From Archegozetes longisetosus (lineage: Eukaryota; Arthropoda; Arachnida; Sarcoptiformes; Trhypochthoniidae), in contig JAEMBT020000008.1 in NCBI GenBank assembly GCA_018873245.2, positions 1,240,001 to 1,304,000 of the forward strand: a stretch of 64,000 nt of DNA, in the 5' to 3' direction. Within the stretch, counting starts at the first letter, position 1; each line of letters begins with the position of its first letter. Below the pieces are notes generated by a model. That model had not been told where the DNA came from and ran no database searches. It saw only the letters and a program-made list of their open reading frames with translations. The translations under genes were made by a program, and so were the position numbers. Below, one piece after another: positions 41,324 to 52,300 of this stretch.

Positions 41324-42991
41324 CCCATTGCTCTCCATTACAGTTTTAGTGAACGATATGCAATCATATATCAATAAAGTTAGATATAACTTATATAGTA
41401 TATGTTGTACAATATTATGCCTAAAGCTTTTATGTAAGCAAAGCTTTATCTACAGTCGATGTAAAAGAACTAATCTGATGATGCTGTCAAACATTCGTTA
41501 GATTTTTGGGCTATTTTTTAGAGAAAGTTTTTAGTTGCCTTAAAGGTATATTGGTTGTTACACTTTATATACATAGGAGTGAGTCTACACTTTGTTCTCT
41601 AGCTTAAAAAGAAGAAACATTTACTTGTGATAAGGTTCGCACACAAAATTGTATACATGCTTTTAGCCCCACAAAGTTTGGTTTCTCGACTTTTGGATGG
41701 TATGATGTACTGCATTTGACTTTTTACGTGAAAAGCATGATATACTTTTTTTATTTTCATCTGTAACTCTCTATAGAAAGATTATATACAATAGATGTAT
41801 TGTATTGAAAAGCGTAATCCCATTGGTTTATCGATCAGTAAAAGTAAAGTCTCTATGGAAACTAAAATAAGCACCCAATATACTTTTCAACTTTACAACC
41901 CGTGGGTGGATTGTATTGAACCAAGAATGTAAAAAAGACAAAATACAGAAAAACTTATATAACACAACCCAAAAGACCTAACACTCATCAGCTTAACTAC
42001 CAATGCTTCTCTTAAAAATCGATAAGTATTACCAACAGCAACTCTACACCAAATAAAATTACTCAACACTATCCTTAGATCTTCTTCGAGACAAATCTTT
42101 AGTGCTTTTATTTATTATTTAAACAAATTTATTATTTTTCTTCAAACTTTTATTGCTTTATCTTTTATTCGACGAGTTTATCGTAATAATGATTAATGAA
42201 TTGAATATGAAACCACTCCTGCACTGCTATTATGTATTTGTTCTCAATAATGCATTTTTGTAATCATTTCTTTTACATCAAACATTTGCATAATTTGGAA
42301 CAGAGTTTTGCGATCAATTAAATATGAGTTACAAATAAAATCAAATTTACAACTTCTATCAGTATTCCATTCAACGTATATATTTCAAAATTATATCAAA
42401 TTTTAGTCGTTTTAAACAAATGCTCATTTTCACATTGATTTTTGATTACAGTCAGTCATACATATGCCGGGATTCCGAAGTTTAGGCGATGAAGAAGAAG
42501 TGGAATTTGAATGTAAAGTTTCAGACAAAGGCTTAGAGGCAACAATGGTTACGGGCGTTGAAGGCGCTCAATGCAAAGGTTCAAACAGAAGACCGATGTC
42601 TAAAAAGAAATTCAAAAAGATAAGGTTAGCTCACTTTCAGACACACAATTGCATTCTCTTAATAATTAATACTTAAATCTCCATTAGTGGAGGCCTTTTG
42701 CTGTGTTTTACTCGGTTTCCGTGAGTTAGAAATAGCATTGACCGTGACTTAGACTGACTAAATAGAGAGTAAAAGTTTTGTTATTATTTGTTGTTGTGTT
42801 GCTCGATGTTATGTTTTTTGAAGGCAAAGGCAGATGGTTTCACGTTCAAAAAGTGATGCCTTCAGTTTTCCTGTTGTATAAATCTATTGCATATATTGTT
42901 TAGTGTTTATAACACCTGCAAATATAATGTTCCCTTTGCTTCACTCATAAACATAGCACTGGGTTTGCAGAGACATACCTAAGCCTTCAAA

Positions 42992-43058
<67 letters not shown>

Positions 43059-44814
43059 TTCTCTGCATCCTTGCTGTTGGCATCAATTTTCATTACTTTT
43101 GAAACAAAGTTTGTGGAAAATTGCAATAAGAGAAGCGAAAAGAAATGGCTGTTTGGAAATTGCATTTTTTATTGTTAGAATATTGTGAAAGTATTTCTCG
43201 ATCGAACAGATTTCAGTTGAGTAATGTTCAGACAATTTGAGTTAAGTTTTTGAAAGAGAAAAGAAAGAAAAGTAGGAGAACATGGTTTTGTCATGGATTT
43301 AATGATCAATTTGCAATTCTGTCTCCTCTTAGTTTAGGTTTGCTTTCAACTTAACGCCAGTAGAGTTTTGTGAATAAACTTTTTTTCAACTCCCCCGCAT
43401 TATGTATAAAGTTAGTCAATATGAGACTGTTGTCTGCAATGAGGGAGTAGTAAAATAGTGTCTCTAGCCTATTGTTACCGCGGCAACGGTCATCGGGCTG
43501 ACCAGCAGCTGCACCACTTGTGTACCTCTTATTCATAAGGTTCCTGTTATTCATTCATATGGTATTAAAATTTTTCTCACTTTTGTCCATAACAGCGAGA
43601 GTACTGTTAAACTTATGGTCTGTTCTCTAGATTTTAGCTCAATAACGGTTCTATGAGTACTTGCTCTGAATTTTGTCACTCGTCACATGAATTTTGATGG
43701 TTTTAATCGAATTGTTTTGCAAAAGCATAGGCGTCTCATTAAGAAAATAAGATCATTATTGAAAAAACTATTAGCTAAAAATGCTCATTAAGAGTATAAT
43801 CTATTTTTTAGTTGAAAACGCATTTCATTCAAAGCATTAACTTTTAGTATTGAATGCACTAATAGTTTTTGCTAAAAATAATTCAAAAGAATCGAAACTA
43901 TGATTATGAGAGCACTATCGATGAATATTACTTTTAATATACACTAATCATTAATTCTGATATAATTGATTTATGATATATCAGTCCTATTATTATGCGT
44001 TAGAAATGCATTCATTATTTTAATAAAGAGTCGTGTAATTAAATGTTCGTAAAGACAAATTTATTGCTCGATTATATAGTCATACCTAATCACTAAAGAG
44101 ATATTCTGACTAAACTTATCAGAATCTAATGCAGCAATTGCAATTAATTTAATATATCTATTATTCAGTTAAGAGAACTGTGAGTCGAACTACGGCGTGC
44201 TTTTCAATACTATAGTTTAGCCTATCTCTGTATGAATTTATTTTTCGAAACTTTCAATTTTTTCATCTTCAATAATTGATTATTATACGTGTCAAACGAT
44301 CATATAGAATGCATTATAATTTGTTTTATGATTATCGGTTAGCAATAAGTTAATTTCCTATATTTTCATTTGACAATTGATTGAAGTTTTGAACGAATCG
44401 AATGTAACGTTAATATATTTATAAATGTGGTCAATTAGGTGCTACAATTGTGGTGAGTTTGCCAATCACATCGCGGCTAAGTGCAATATGGGACCACAAC
44501 CAAAACGATGCCATCACTGTAAGGCTTCCGAACACTTAATAGCCGACTGTCCAAAGCTCGAAGAAAAGAGAAACCTGAAAAAAGCGAATGGAGACTCAAA
44601 TGGTGACACTGAAAGTAAGCAAAGCAACAATAATAGCGAACCTGGTTCTGAAGAAGAAAGTATTCTCAATGCTGCGGAAACTGCTTCCTCTTCTTCTGAG
44701 AAGCATCTTTCAGACAGTGGTCTCACGAGATCTATCGGCAAAACGCCGACCACTGATGACACGAAATCGGAAGCATCTGCGACTTCTGATGGAAGTCGAG
44801 GTCGAGATGTTTAG
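25162..44814 (+). CDS. lin-28: LIN-28 RNA-binding protein (cold-shock domain plus two CCHC zinc knuckles)
   Basis: The four coding exons are 25162-25258, 28963-29078, 42452-42624 and 44439-44814. Together they make 762 nt, or 253 residues, and all junctions are in phase with GT-AG ends. Residues 1-40 are a Gln/Ser-rich leader. The cold-shock domain covers about 41-106, with the RNP1-like KGWGFI at 53-58 and RNP2-like VFVHQ at 67-71. A basic linker (SKKKFKK) leads to knuckle 1 (C130, C133, H138, C143) and knuckle 2 (C152, C155, H160, C165), both CX2CX4HX4C. Residues 166-253 are a Ser/Asn/Glu-rich tail. This domain order is unique to LIN-28. The family binds the loop and GGAG motif of let-7 precursors, blocks their maturation and also binds mRNAs, which sets developmental timing. 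All Cys/His ligands are present. The three introns are 3.7, 13.4 and 1.8 kb, far longer than those of its neighbours. Confidence 0.95.
25259..28962 (+). other. lin-28 intron 1 (3.7 kb)
   Basis: No coding potential is supported. It contains a pure CT tract at 25964-26006 and a somewhat GC-richer block around 26340-26900 with no readable gene. The acceptor ends TTATAG at 28962. Confidence 0.7.
25964..26006 (+). repeat. (CT)n microsatellite in lin-28 intron 1
   Basis: About 21 CT units, uninterrupted. Two apparent open frames crossing it are repeat artefacts. Confidence 0.92.
28963..29078 (+). CDS. lin-28: lin-28 coding exon 2 (first half of cold-shock domain)
   Basis: It starts in phase 1 after the acceptor TAG and ends with CAA before a strong donor GTAAGA. 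It encodes the nucleic-acid-binding face of the cold-shock domain, including CKWFNV, KGWGFI and VFVHQ. Confidence 0.95.
29487..29510 (+). repeat. (GT)n microsatellite
   Basis: About 12 GT units. The flanks hold impure GTGTGTCTCT copies upstream and a short AGCCTGT duplication downstream. Confidence 0.88.
30632..30695 (+). repeat. Short tandem repeat built on GAGCTAGCTAGTG
   Basis: Three imperfect units of about 15 bp, each with a GAGCTAG core (GTTGAGCTAGATAGT, GTTGAGCTAGCTAGT, GCTGAGCTAGCTTTA), then a partial GCAGCTAGTGCT. The AGCTAGCT cores are self-complementary. Confidence 0.7.
34391..34410 (+). repeat. (CT)n microsatellite
   Basis: Nine to ten TC units inside lin-28 intron 2. Confidence 0.8.
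37774..37808 (+). repeat. (GA)n microsatellite
   Basis: About 13 GA units, then impure AAAGAGAAAGAGG, inside lin-28 intron 2. Confidence 0.88.
41284..41319 (+). repeat. (CT)n microsatellite
   Basis: About 17 CT units inside lin-28 intron 2, 1.1 kb before exon 3. Confidence 0.92.
42452..42624 (+). CDS. lin-28: lin-28 coding exon 3 (second half of cold-shock domain, basic linker)
   Basis: It starts in phase 0 after TTACAG and ends ATAAG before the donor GTTAGC, in phase 2. It encodes the conserved [12 protein letters not shown] and EEVEFEC strands, the GLEAT strand and the Lys-rich linker that in the family contributes nuclear or nucleolar targeting. Confidence 0.95.
42625..44438 (+). other. 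lin-28 intron 3 (1.8 kb)
   Basis: It is non-coding. It contains the longest pure CT tract in the window (42993-43056). Its acceptor is CAATTAG at 44438. Confidence 0.75.
42993..43056 (+). repeat. (CT)n microsatellite, longest in window
   Basis: About 32 uninterrupted CT units in lin-28 intron 3, 370 bp after exon 3. Confidence 0.95.
44439..44814 (+). CDS. lin-28: lin-28 coding exon 4 (both zinc knuckles and C-terminal tail)
   Basis: It starts in phase 2 (AG|G makes Arg) directly before the first knuckle, [10 protein letters not shown]. Both CX2CX4HX4C knuckles are in this exon, separated by MGPQPKR as in the family. An 88-residue tail rich in Ser, Asn, Glu and Thr follows, ending GRDV. The stop TAG is at 44812-44814. 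Confidence 0.95.
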
Positions 44815-46021
44815 TCGTAAATAGATTCGAGTTCATCGATTGACATATAATTGAATTACATTTATATAGACATTAAAACAAAAATCATTCATACATTGAG
44901 ACATAGGTTTAGTGACATAATTAACAGAAACAACACATATATATAGCAGATATATCTAACACACACTTAAAACAAGACATAACACAGCATTTACTATTGT
45001 AATAGTAATGCCTAATGCCCAAGAGCGCAATCAAAATCAATACTCTGTATTACATTATTTGTATTTAACGTTTTTTCTTCTCTGAGAAACCTGTTGGAAA
45101 GAGTGCTTAAATGCTTCATTGATCTCCATATTATTGCTGCTATTGATAGATACCCAGTAAGTGTTCCTCTGTTTTATAGCAAGTTTTATTTTATTTCTAT
45201 ATTATTTGCTCTTTTTTACATCACATTTATTTAGAAACTGAAATCGTAGCATTTTAAATGATTCGATAATGTGCTATATTATTCTACATATTATAGTGAG
45301 TCGCAAATAATGCTTATTCAGGTTATTATTTCATGCTTTCAAGGTGATCATTATGTGGTAGTTCCTCTTACTTTTATCTCGATTGTTCATCTGTTAATAT
45401 AATAGCAAAGTAAGCATTTGTCAGTTCCTTTTGTCAAATCCTTCTTTCATATGATGTTATTATGATTTTGTATATTTTGGTTTAATGAGAAAAAGAGCAT
45501 AAGTACTTGCTATCATTTTCTTTTTTCTTCATCATAATTGTACATATTTTGCGCATTTAGACATTTAATACCATTTACTATCATTAATTGGCGATTACTG
45601 TAATGTGCATTCATGTCCTTTTAAATATTTAATTGAAGTTGACTTACATAATAACAAAAAATGCAACTTTTACCTGAATGAAGAGCGTGGTAACAACAGT
45701 TCCTTCCCATCAACAAACAACTAGAGAGAAAGTTTGTCTAGCCTGCCAAAACTATTTAGAGATCCAATAGGTTTTGCCTTACGTGCTAAAACACTGATTA
45801 TCACTATAATTATATGCATGTGACAGAAAGTCCATTTTTAAGCGGATATCTAGATAAAGAATTCAGTACTAAGTATACTTTATTATCTAATCAACATCAA
45901 AAGTCAACCATCAAAAGCATAAAACACGCTCAAAATCAATAATATAGAAAGAGCCGAAAATAAGTTACTTATTCTAGCCATTAGTGTATACCTCATTATA
46001 ATCCATTACACAAATGATTAC

Positions 46022-46046
46022 ATTAATTAATTAATTAATTAATTAG
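46022..46046 (+). repeat. (ATTA)n microsatellite
   Basis: Six tandem ATTA units, followed by an imperfect ATTAGTTAATG. Confidence 0.85.
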
Positions 46047-46208
46047 TTAATGAAGAATTTTATTTCCTCAACCTATCGATTTATAGGCAGAATTTATTTA
46101 ATTTTATTGCTATTTTAATCTTTCGGATAACATGCGAACTTTCATGCATCCTTGTTATTATTGTGTGCTTTTCCAGCAGTTCTTCATGTTATTTGAAAGA
46201 TTGATAGC

Positions 46209-46228
46209 AATATATATATATATATATT
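46209..46228 (+). repeat. (AT)n microsatellite
   Basis: Ten AT units in intergenic DNA. Confidence 0.8.
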
Positions 46229-49200
46229 CATATATTATATTTCAGATTCAATTGATATCTGGATGAGTTTAACTGAAATTTTAAAATTGATATTCGAATA
46301 GAGATCACACCAATAGGTGTTTGTAGTTTTCAATAGACATATCAACAAATATGAATTTTGAAAAACTATAAGAATAGATACTTTTCTTATGTGAGTGTAC
46401 CATACATTCTGAACCCTGAAAATAGTTTGTCATTATTCAGAATAATAGACCTCATATTCCAGTCCTAAAAGTACTATAGTTTCAGAGTCAAAGTTGACAC
46501 AAAAATTTAATTTAACAATACATGAAAATACTGTTTGTTTTGAAATAGTTATAAATTATTATTATTGATAATACTATAACTTTAGTTATTAGTTGCATTT
46601 ATTACTTCATCATTTTTTACGAATCTATTTAGTAGTTATCGCAGCCTTTTGTAAAATAATGTATAAGTATTTGTCAAGTATTATAATGTCTTTTTTGGTG
46701 GAAAAAGCAGAAAACTTAATGCTCAAAATTTGTTATCATCTAATTCTTTCTGTTCAGTATGACATCGCGTGTTTCTATGATTTCACTTCTTTCAATTGTA
46801 ATCAATTATTATTATTAATAACTTTATTATTACTAGTAATACTTGTTCTAATAGTCTGTTACTATCCGTGTGTTCAAAATTACAACTAATTAATTATAAC
46901 CACTACTACAGACTTCCTATTATTAATAAATTCATTTAATTGGTCGAACAACAAAGATCGAGACAGAACGATTAAGAATCTCTGTCTTCCTATTTAAATC
47001 ATAATAATTGCTGTCATTTATTATGTTGTTTGATGAGCTCTGTACAACAGACGATCAGCTTCTTTCTATTAGTTTTGATTAAGTTATTAAATCTTACGGT
47101 GCTTATTGCCATTCAATTTTATTTGATTCAGTTCAAAATCTATCTCTAGAAATACTATTCATAACTAATTAAATGCTTCCTTTATAACAGTTATCTTAAT
47201 TTGGTTAGAGACTAGGTTTCGTTCAAAAAACACTTTGATTTCATTTAAAACAAATTTAGTATTTATGGTTTGATTTAAATTGATTTTATATTATAAGTTC
47301 TGAAAGTTGTAAAAAACATCAGTATTATTATAATTATTATTAAGTTTTATTATATTAACTAAATAATTATGTATTACAACAATTGAGTGGGTGAAAATAA
47401 TACGGTAAACCAAATACCGGTAGTATTAACATTACATCTATGGAGAGCATTATAAAAGCTCGCAGGAGGCAAGCATTTGCCTAGTCTTATATCTTATACA
47501 TTTCTATGGCTTTACTGACAGCGTTCATAAGAGAGAAAATTATTGATTGTTTCCATTATTTCGTAATGATTAGCAAAAATGATAAAAAAGAAAAATATGT
47601 TTTGGTAATACTTAAAAACATGTAACTGTCATATTGTAATAAATTTTTTTTATTAATAAAACTCAATCATCAATTAAGCATTTTTTGTTTTAAAACGTTT
47701 AAAGCATTGGTCGAGCAACTAATCATGCGTTTTACAATCAAACTCCGCCTTTTGATTCAATAAATAAAGATTTCAATTGATCGGTTAGTTCATTATATTG
47801 ATCAGAAATCACATTAACCTATCATATTTCAGGTATGTTTGCAAACTATTGGTAATCTGCAAATAAATCTATGAACATTGAAATGTCTTTTTTACTGCGA
47901 GTAATTTGCATAATGAGCAATTTCAACGTTTGGTGGTACTATTTTGTTGATTGAACTTCAAAACTACATTTCATAGTTGAAAGTCATGAGTTTTTAAATT
48001 TAGATTATGAAGATTGCATTTTTGGAATGAAATATTGATAAAACTGTTTCTTACGTCAGTATTTCAATCGTGAACAAAGATTCTTCAAACTACAGTACAT
48101 AATAGTTAGTATACTTAAGAAAATCAAACATTTGCAGCTTTATTAATAAGTGCTTTCTATCATTTGAAAGTATCATTGATGAAAACTATCGCAAGTTTTG
48201 CTTTTGTTTGGTTTACGTCTCGTAAGAATGATCTGAAAGAATTGTTAAACTCTGAAGCACAAAAAACTTTCATTATTGTTCATTTAGATAAATACTTAAA
48301 CCATGCAAACAAACAACAATTAGGTTGGATTTCACGCTCAAATAAAGTTTCCTCCTTTCAATTTTGTTCAACTTATATTAGGATTTAAGTAGAATTGTTT
48401 AGAAGCTAAACACATAAGCAAGTAGAAAATCTAACACAGACTGAGTTTATTCTGTTTTATGTACACTTTTTCAGGGTATACACAAAACTCGTTTTATTCA
48501 ATTAAATTTTCGGTTCAGTCATATTCTGCTTTTGATCATTTTCGTTATTTTGTTTAGCATCTAAATAATTTGATTTCCTGACTTGAAAGCCAAGTGACCC
48601 CTAAACTTGGCTCAAACTCGTTTATTTGCAGCGATCATTTGGGGTTTCGCTTGAATTTATCGAAAAAATGAGTTTCAACTTCTATCAAATAAGCTAAAAA
48701 TTGTGCCTTTTCTAATCACAGTAAAGTCAATAATTAGAAAGCGTTCGCTTTAATTACTTAATCTTAAATAAGTTTGATCAAAGCACACCAATTACTCAAC
48801 TTGTGAAAATCGAAGGCCATATTGATTAAACAATCACTAAATAGTATTTTTCGCTTGATTTTTCGGTAAATTGAACCAATTTTATTGTATCATCTCAATT
48901 GATCTTCTTTCAGACTAAACTTTAAAATACTTGAATCAATTTTATTCGCCATCTATTACTAACAATTTGAAACATAAAAATACAACAAAATTACGCACAA
49001 ATAACGTTAATTTGAGAAGAGTCAAACAACAAGTACTGAACAGCAGTTCCATTGAGAAATAGGGGCTCAAAGAAGAGAATAGAATTGATGTATAGTGAAA
49101 TTATGAGAATTACACAATATTTGACTCAGAATAGAAATAATAGATAAGACGAATGACAGAACATGTGCTAGAAATTAACTTAATATTTATTTATATTTAT

Positions 49201-49302
49201 TAAAAAATAGTTAATCATAATTATCAACAAGTAATTGAATAGATAATTGCAATTATTGGTCAAGTGTTGACAGCATTGTATTGATTGATAATAGTTGTAA
49301 TT

Positions 49303-52300
49303 ATGTGCGACCAAATGCCACGTCTTTCGGAGTTCATTCGACGATATGGAAACGTTTCGCGACCACCGAATCAATTCGATGAGTGTGACAATGATTCCAA
49401 TTATTACCGGATCCAAAGGCAGCGAGTTCTGCAACAAATGCAACGAAATATTCTTCCACTTTGGAATGAAGTGAAGGAAGCTCTTCAAGACAACTGTAAA
49501 CGAATGGCAAATACGAGTCACAAAGAACTCAATGATTTATTGCGACAAATGTTAGACATCGGAAGAGATTTTGTTGGATTTGGTTCGACTATGGATTTGG
49601 TGGAAAGTTCGGCTGTTTTTGTGCTACAAGTGTTTCACGACTCCAAATATGTTAAACAGATATTAGGCGTCACTTCGCAAGTGGTTCACGAATTCGAGAA
49701 TATGTTCGGTTCAGGAGTCATTAATAATAGTTTAGTTAACAAAGCGTTCGAACACTCCAAAGCAATTCTTGAATTGTTAGACATTGAAGACAGAGAACGA
49801 CTTTTTATGCCTTTTAATGCCAATAGAAATGCCTTCAATTGTATGAAATCTAAAGACAAGTCGATCACTTTCTTGAATGTTATTAACTCTAATGACGAAG
49901 AATGGGGCGAAGAGTATAAGGATCTGGATATCGATCCGTTTGCTGATAATCAAAAATTAGTCGTCACCTGGGATTCGATTATGAATGAAAATGAAGTCCA
50001 AGACTGTAATAAAGGGTTTGCTCTTAGTTTTGAATATAAAGATTCAAATGATTATAACTCAAAGTCAAAAGATTCTAGTCAAATAACCACAAATTCGACT
50101 AATAATGCGTACAATATTGAGTGGTTGAACATTGAGTTGACCAAATATATTGACAAATATAATGATCAACACGATGAACCCTATTATATGAATATTGAGA
50201 ACTTAGTCGAAACTGTGATATCTTGGATTCAAATGAAAAACAAAAGCGATGAAGAGCTAGGTGCTGATCTCAACAATCTATTGGGAGACATGTGTTTTTC
50301 ATTAATTGAAAAAATTGTTATGTATCGTAAAAAAATCAAAGATTCATATAACAAGATATATGAAGAACCGTCTAATGAGCAAATGTTTAAAGAAAAAGTG
50401 ACATACAGCAAATTACAGACAAACAATGCGTCTCGTGAGAAAAGGCCCGCTATTTTGCAATCAGTTGTCGTTCAAACGAAAGAGGAGAAGAATTTGAAAA
50501 AACAGATCAGAAAAATGGAAAAGAAAATAAATAAAGAAATGAATAAAGATATAGAAGTGTCGAATAACTCGATTAGCTTGAATGATATCGAAAGAATGAA
50601 ATACGAAAGAGAGAAAGCGTTAATTCGCGCGTCGTACGGTCCACTTTTCAAACAAAATCACGAAGTCTTAGATCAACACGAATATCCGTTTGTCTTTGAT
50701 TCGTTCATTGAGGCAAAATCGACGCCAGCTTTCATATCAGGTGCTAAAATGACACTTCCGTTGGGTTTTATAAGGAATGATCAAAGAAAATGGGAAGAGA
50801 TCACAATTCCTGCTCCACCGCCTCCTCCAGAAACTGTAATCGATAATTTTAGGTTAATCGACGTTGAGAAAGAACTCGATGAGTTCGGTAAAATTGGATT
50901 CAAAGGCATTAAAAAATTGAATCGCATCCAGTCAATTGTGTTTAAAACTGCTTACACGACAAGCGACCATATGTTGATCTGTGCGCCAACCGGCGCTGGA
51001 AAGACGAATGTCGCGATGTTAACCATTTTGCATGAAGTCAAATCACATTCTCGTAATAATAGTGTAAATGATATAGATTTAGATCAATTTAAAATAGTTT
51101 ATATCGCGCCTATGAAAGCATTAGCCGCTGAAATGACTGATAATTTTTCGAAAAGATTGGCGCCATTTCGAATACAAGTTAGAGAACTGACGGGTGATAT
51201 GCAGCTGACTAAAAGTGAAATAATGAATACTCAAATACTCGTGACAACACCTGAAAAATGGGATGTCGTCACACGTAAGGCCAAGGGTGACGTCCAGTTG
51301 TTACAATTGGTTCGACTGATTATCATCGATGAGGTGCATCTCCTCCAGAGTGATAGAGGACCTGTTCTTGAGGCACTTGTTGCACGAACTGTGCGTTATA
51401 TCGAATCTGCTCAAAAGTGTATTCGACTGGTCGGCCTTTCGGCCACTTTGCCCAATTATAAAGATGTGGCAGAATTTCTTCACGTCAACCCCAAAGTCGG
51501 TCTATTTGTCTTCGACAATAGGTTCAGACCTGTTCCACTCTCGCAAACATTCATCGGCTGTAAAGCGACACAAATAATGCAGCAAATGCAGGATATGGAC
51601 GAAGTAACTTATGAGAAAGTTCACGAAATGGTGTCCAAAGGACATCAAGTTATGGTTTTTGTTCACGCTAGAAATTCTACGCTAAGAACTGCTATTTTAA
51701 TGAGAGACAGAGCCAGTAAAAGCGGACACTTGAATGTGTTTAAATGTAATACTGACAGACTGATAGGATCTGAACAAATGATGAGACGAGCTCGATATAA
51801 GCATCTGTCAGAGCTGTTCGAACACGGCTTTGCTATTCATCACGCTGGAATGTTGAGACAAGACCGCAATTTAGTGGAAAAATTATTTCGCACTGGAGTC
51901 GTCAAAGTCTTAGTATGTACAGCCACCCTTGCCTGGGGAGTCAATTTGCCTGCTCATTCGGTCAGTTATTAGTCTAATTTGAAAATGAATTTATATATAA
52001 ATATATTTTTAAACTTTTATAAATAAAGCATATTTTGATTGAAGGTTGTGATACGAGGGACAGAGATGTATGATTCTGCTCACGGAAACTTTGTTGACAT
52101 AAGTATGTTGGATGTGATGCAAATATTCGGAAGAGCTGGTCGTCCACAATATGATACTGAAGGTCACGGAACTATCATTACATCGCATGATAAGTTAAAA
52201 CACTATCTTTCATTACTCACCAGCCAATACCCGATTGAAAGTAATTTTAAAAAGTACATGACCGACAATTTGAACGCTGAGATAGTTTCGGGAACTATTA

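Larger units (their letters stand above)
29079..42451 (+). other. lin-28 intron 2 (13.4 kb)
   Basis: This is a very long intron with no supported nested gene. It holds a GT tract (29487-29510), short GA/CT tracts (30113-30128, 34391-34410), a GAGCTAG tandem repeat (30632-30695), a GA tract (37774-37808) and a CT tract (41284-41319). Three of the longest unexplained open frames in the window lie inside it (34023-34313 -, 34615-34911 +, 40326-40670 -). It ends TTGATTACAG at 42451. Confidence 0.7.
44815..49302 (+). other. lin-28 3' UTR and intergenic space before ASCC3
   Basis: No coding gene is supported. The first part is probably the lin-28 3' UTR, but I cannot place its end because only weak ATTAAA-type signals occur near 44870. 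It contains one TACCTCA word (45989-45995, let-7 seed type), an (ATTA)n run at 46022-46046 and an (AT)n run at 46209-46228. A hydrophobic open frame at 46593-46889 looks like AT-rich chance. Confidence 0.55.

Noticed and set aside
46593..46889. 98-codon hydrophobic open frame
   Set aside because: Its Leu/Ile/Val richness follows directly from TTA/ATT repeats. There is no start context or homology, so it is probably chance.
47467..47482. AGGCAAGCATTTGCCT mini-palindrome after a TATAAAAG word near 47451
   Set aside because: The stem is only six base pairs and no transcript or gene follows. It is likely chance.
49285..49302. Upstream extension of ASCC3 by six codons from a TTG
   Set aside because: A non-ATG start is not needed. 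The ATG at 49303 (or 49318) gives the expected N-terminus (MPRL region).
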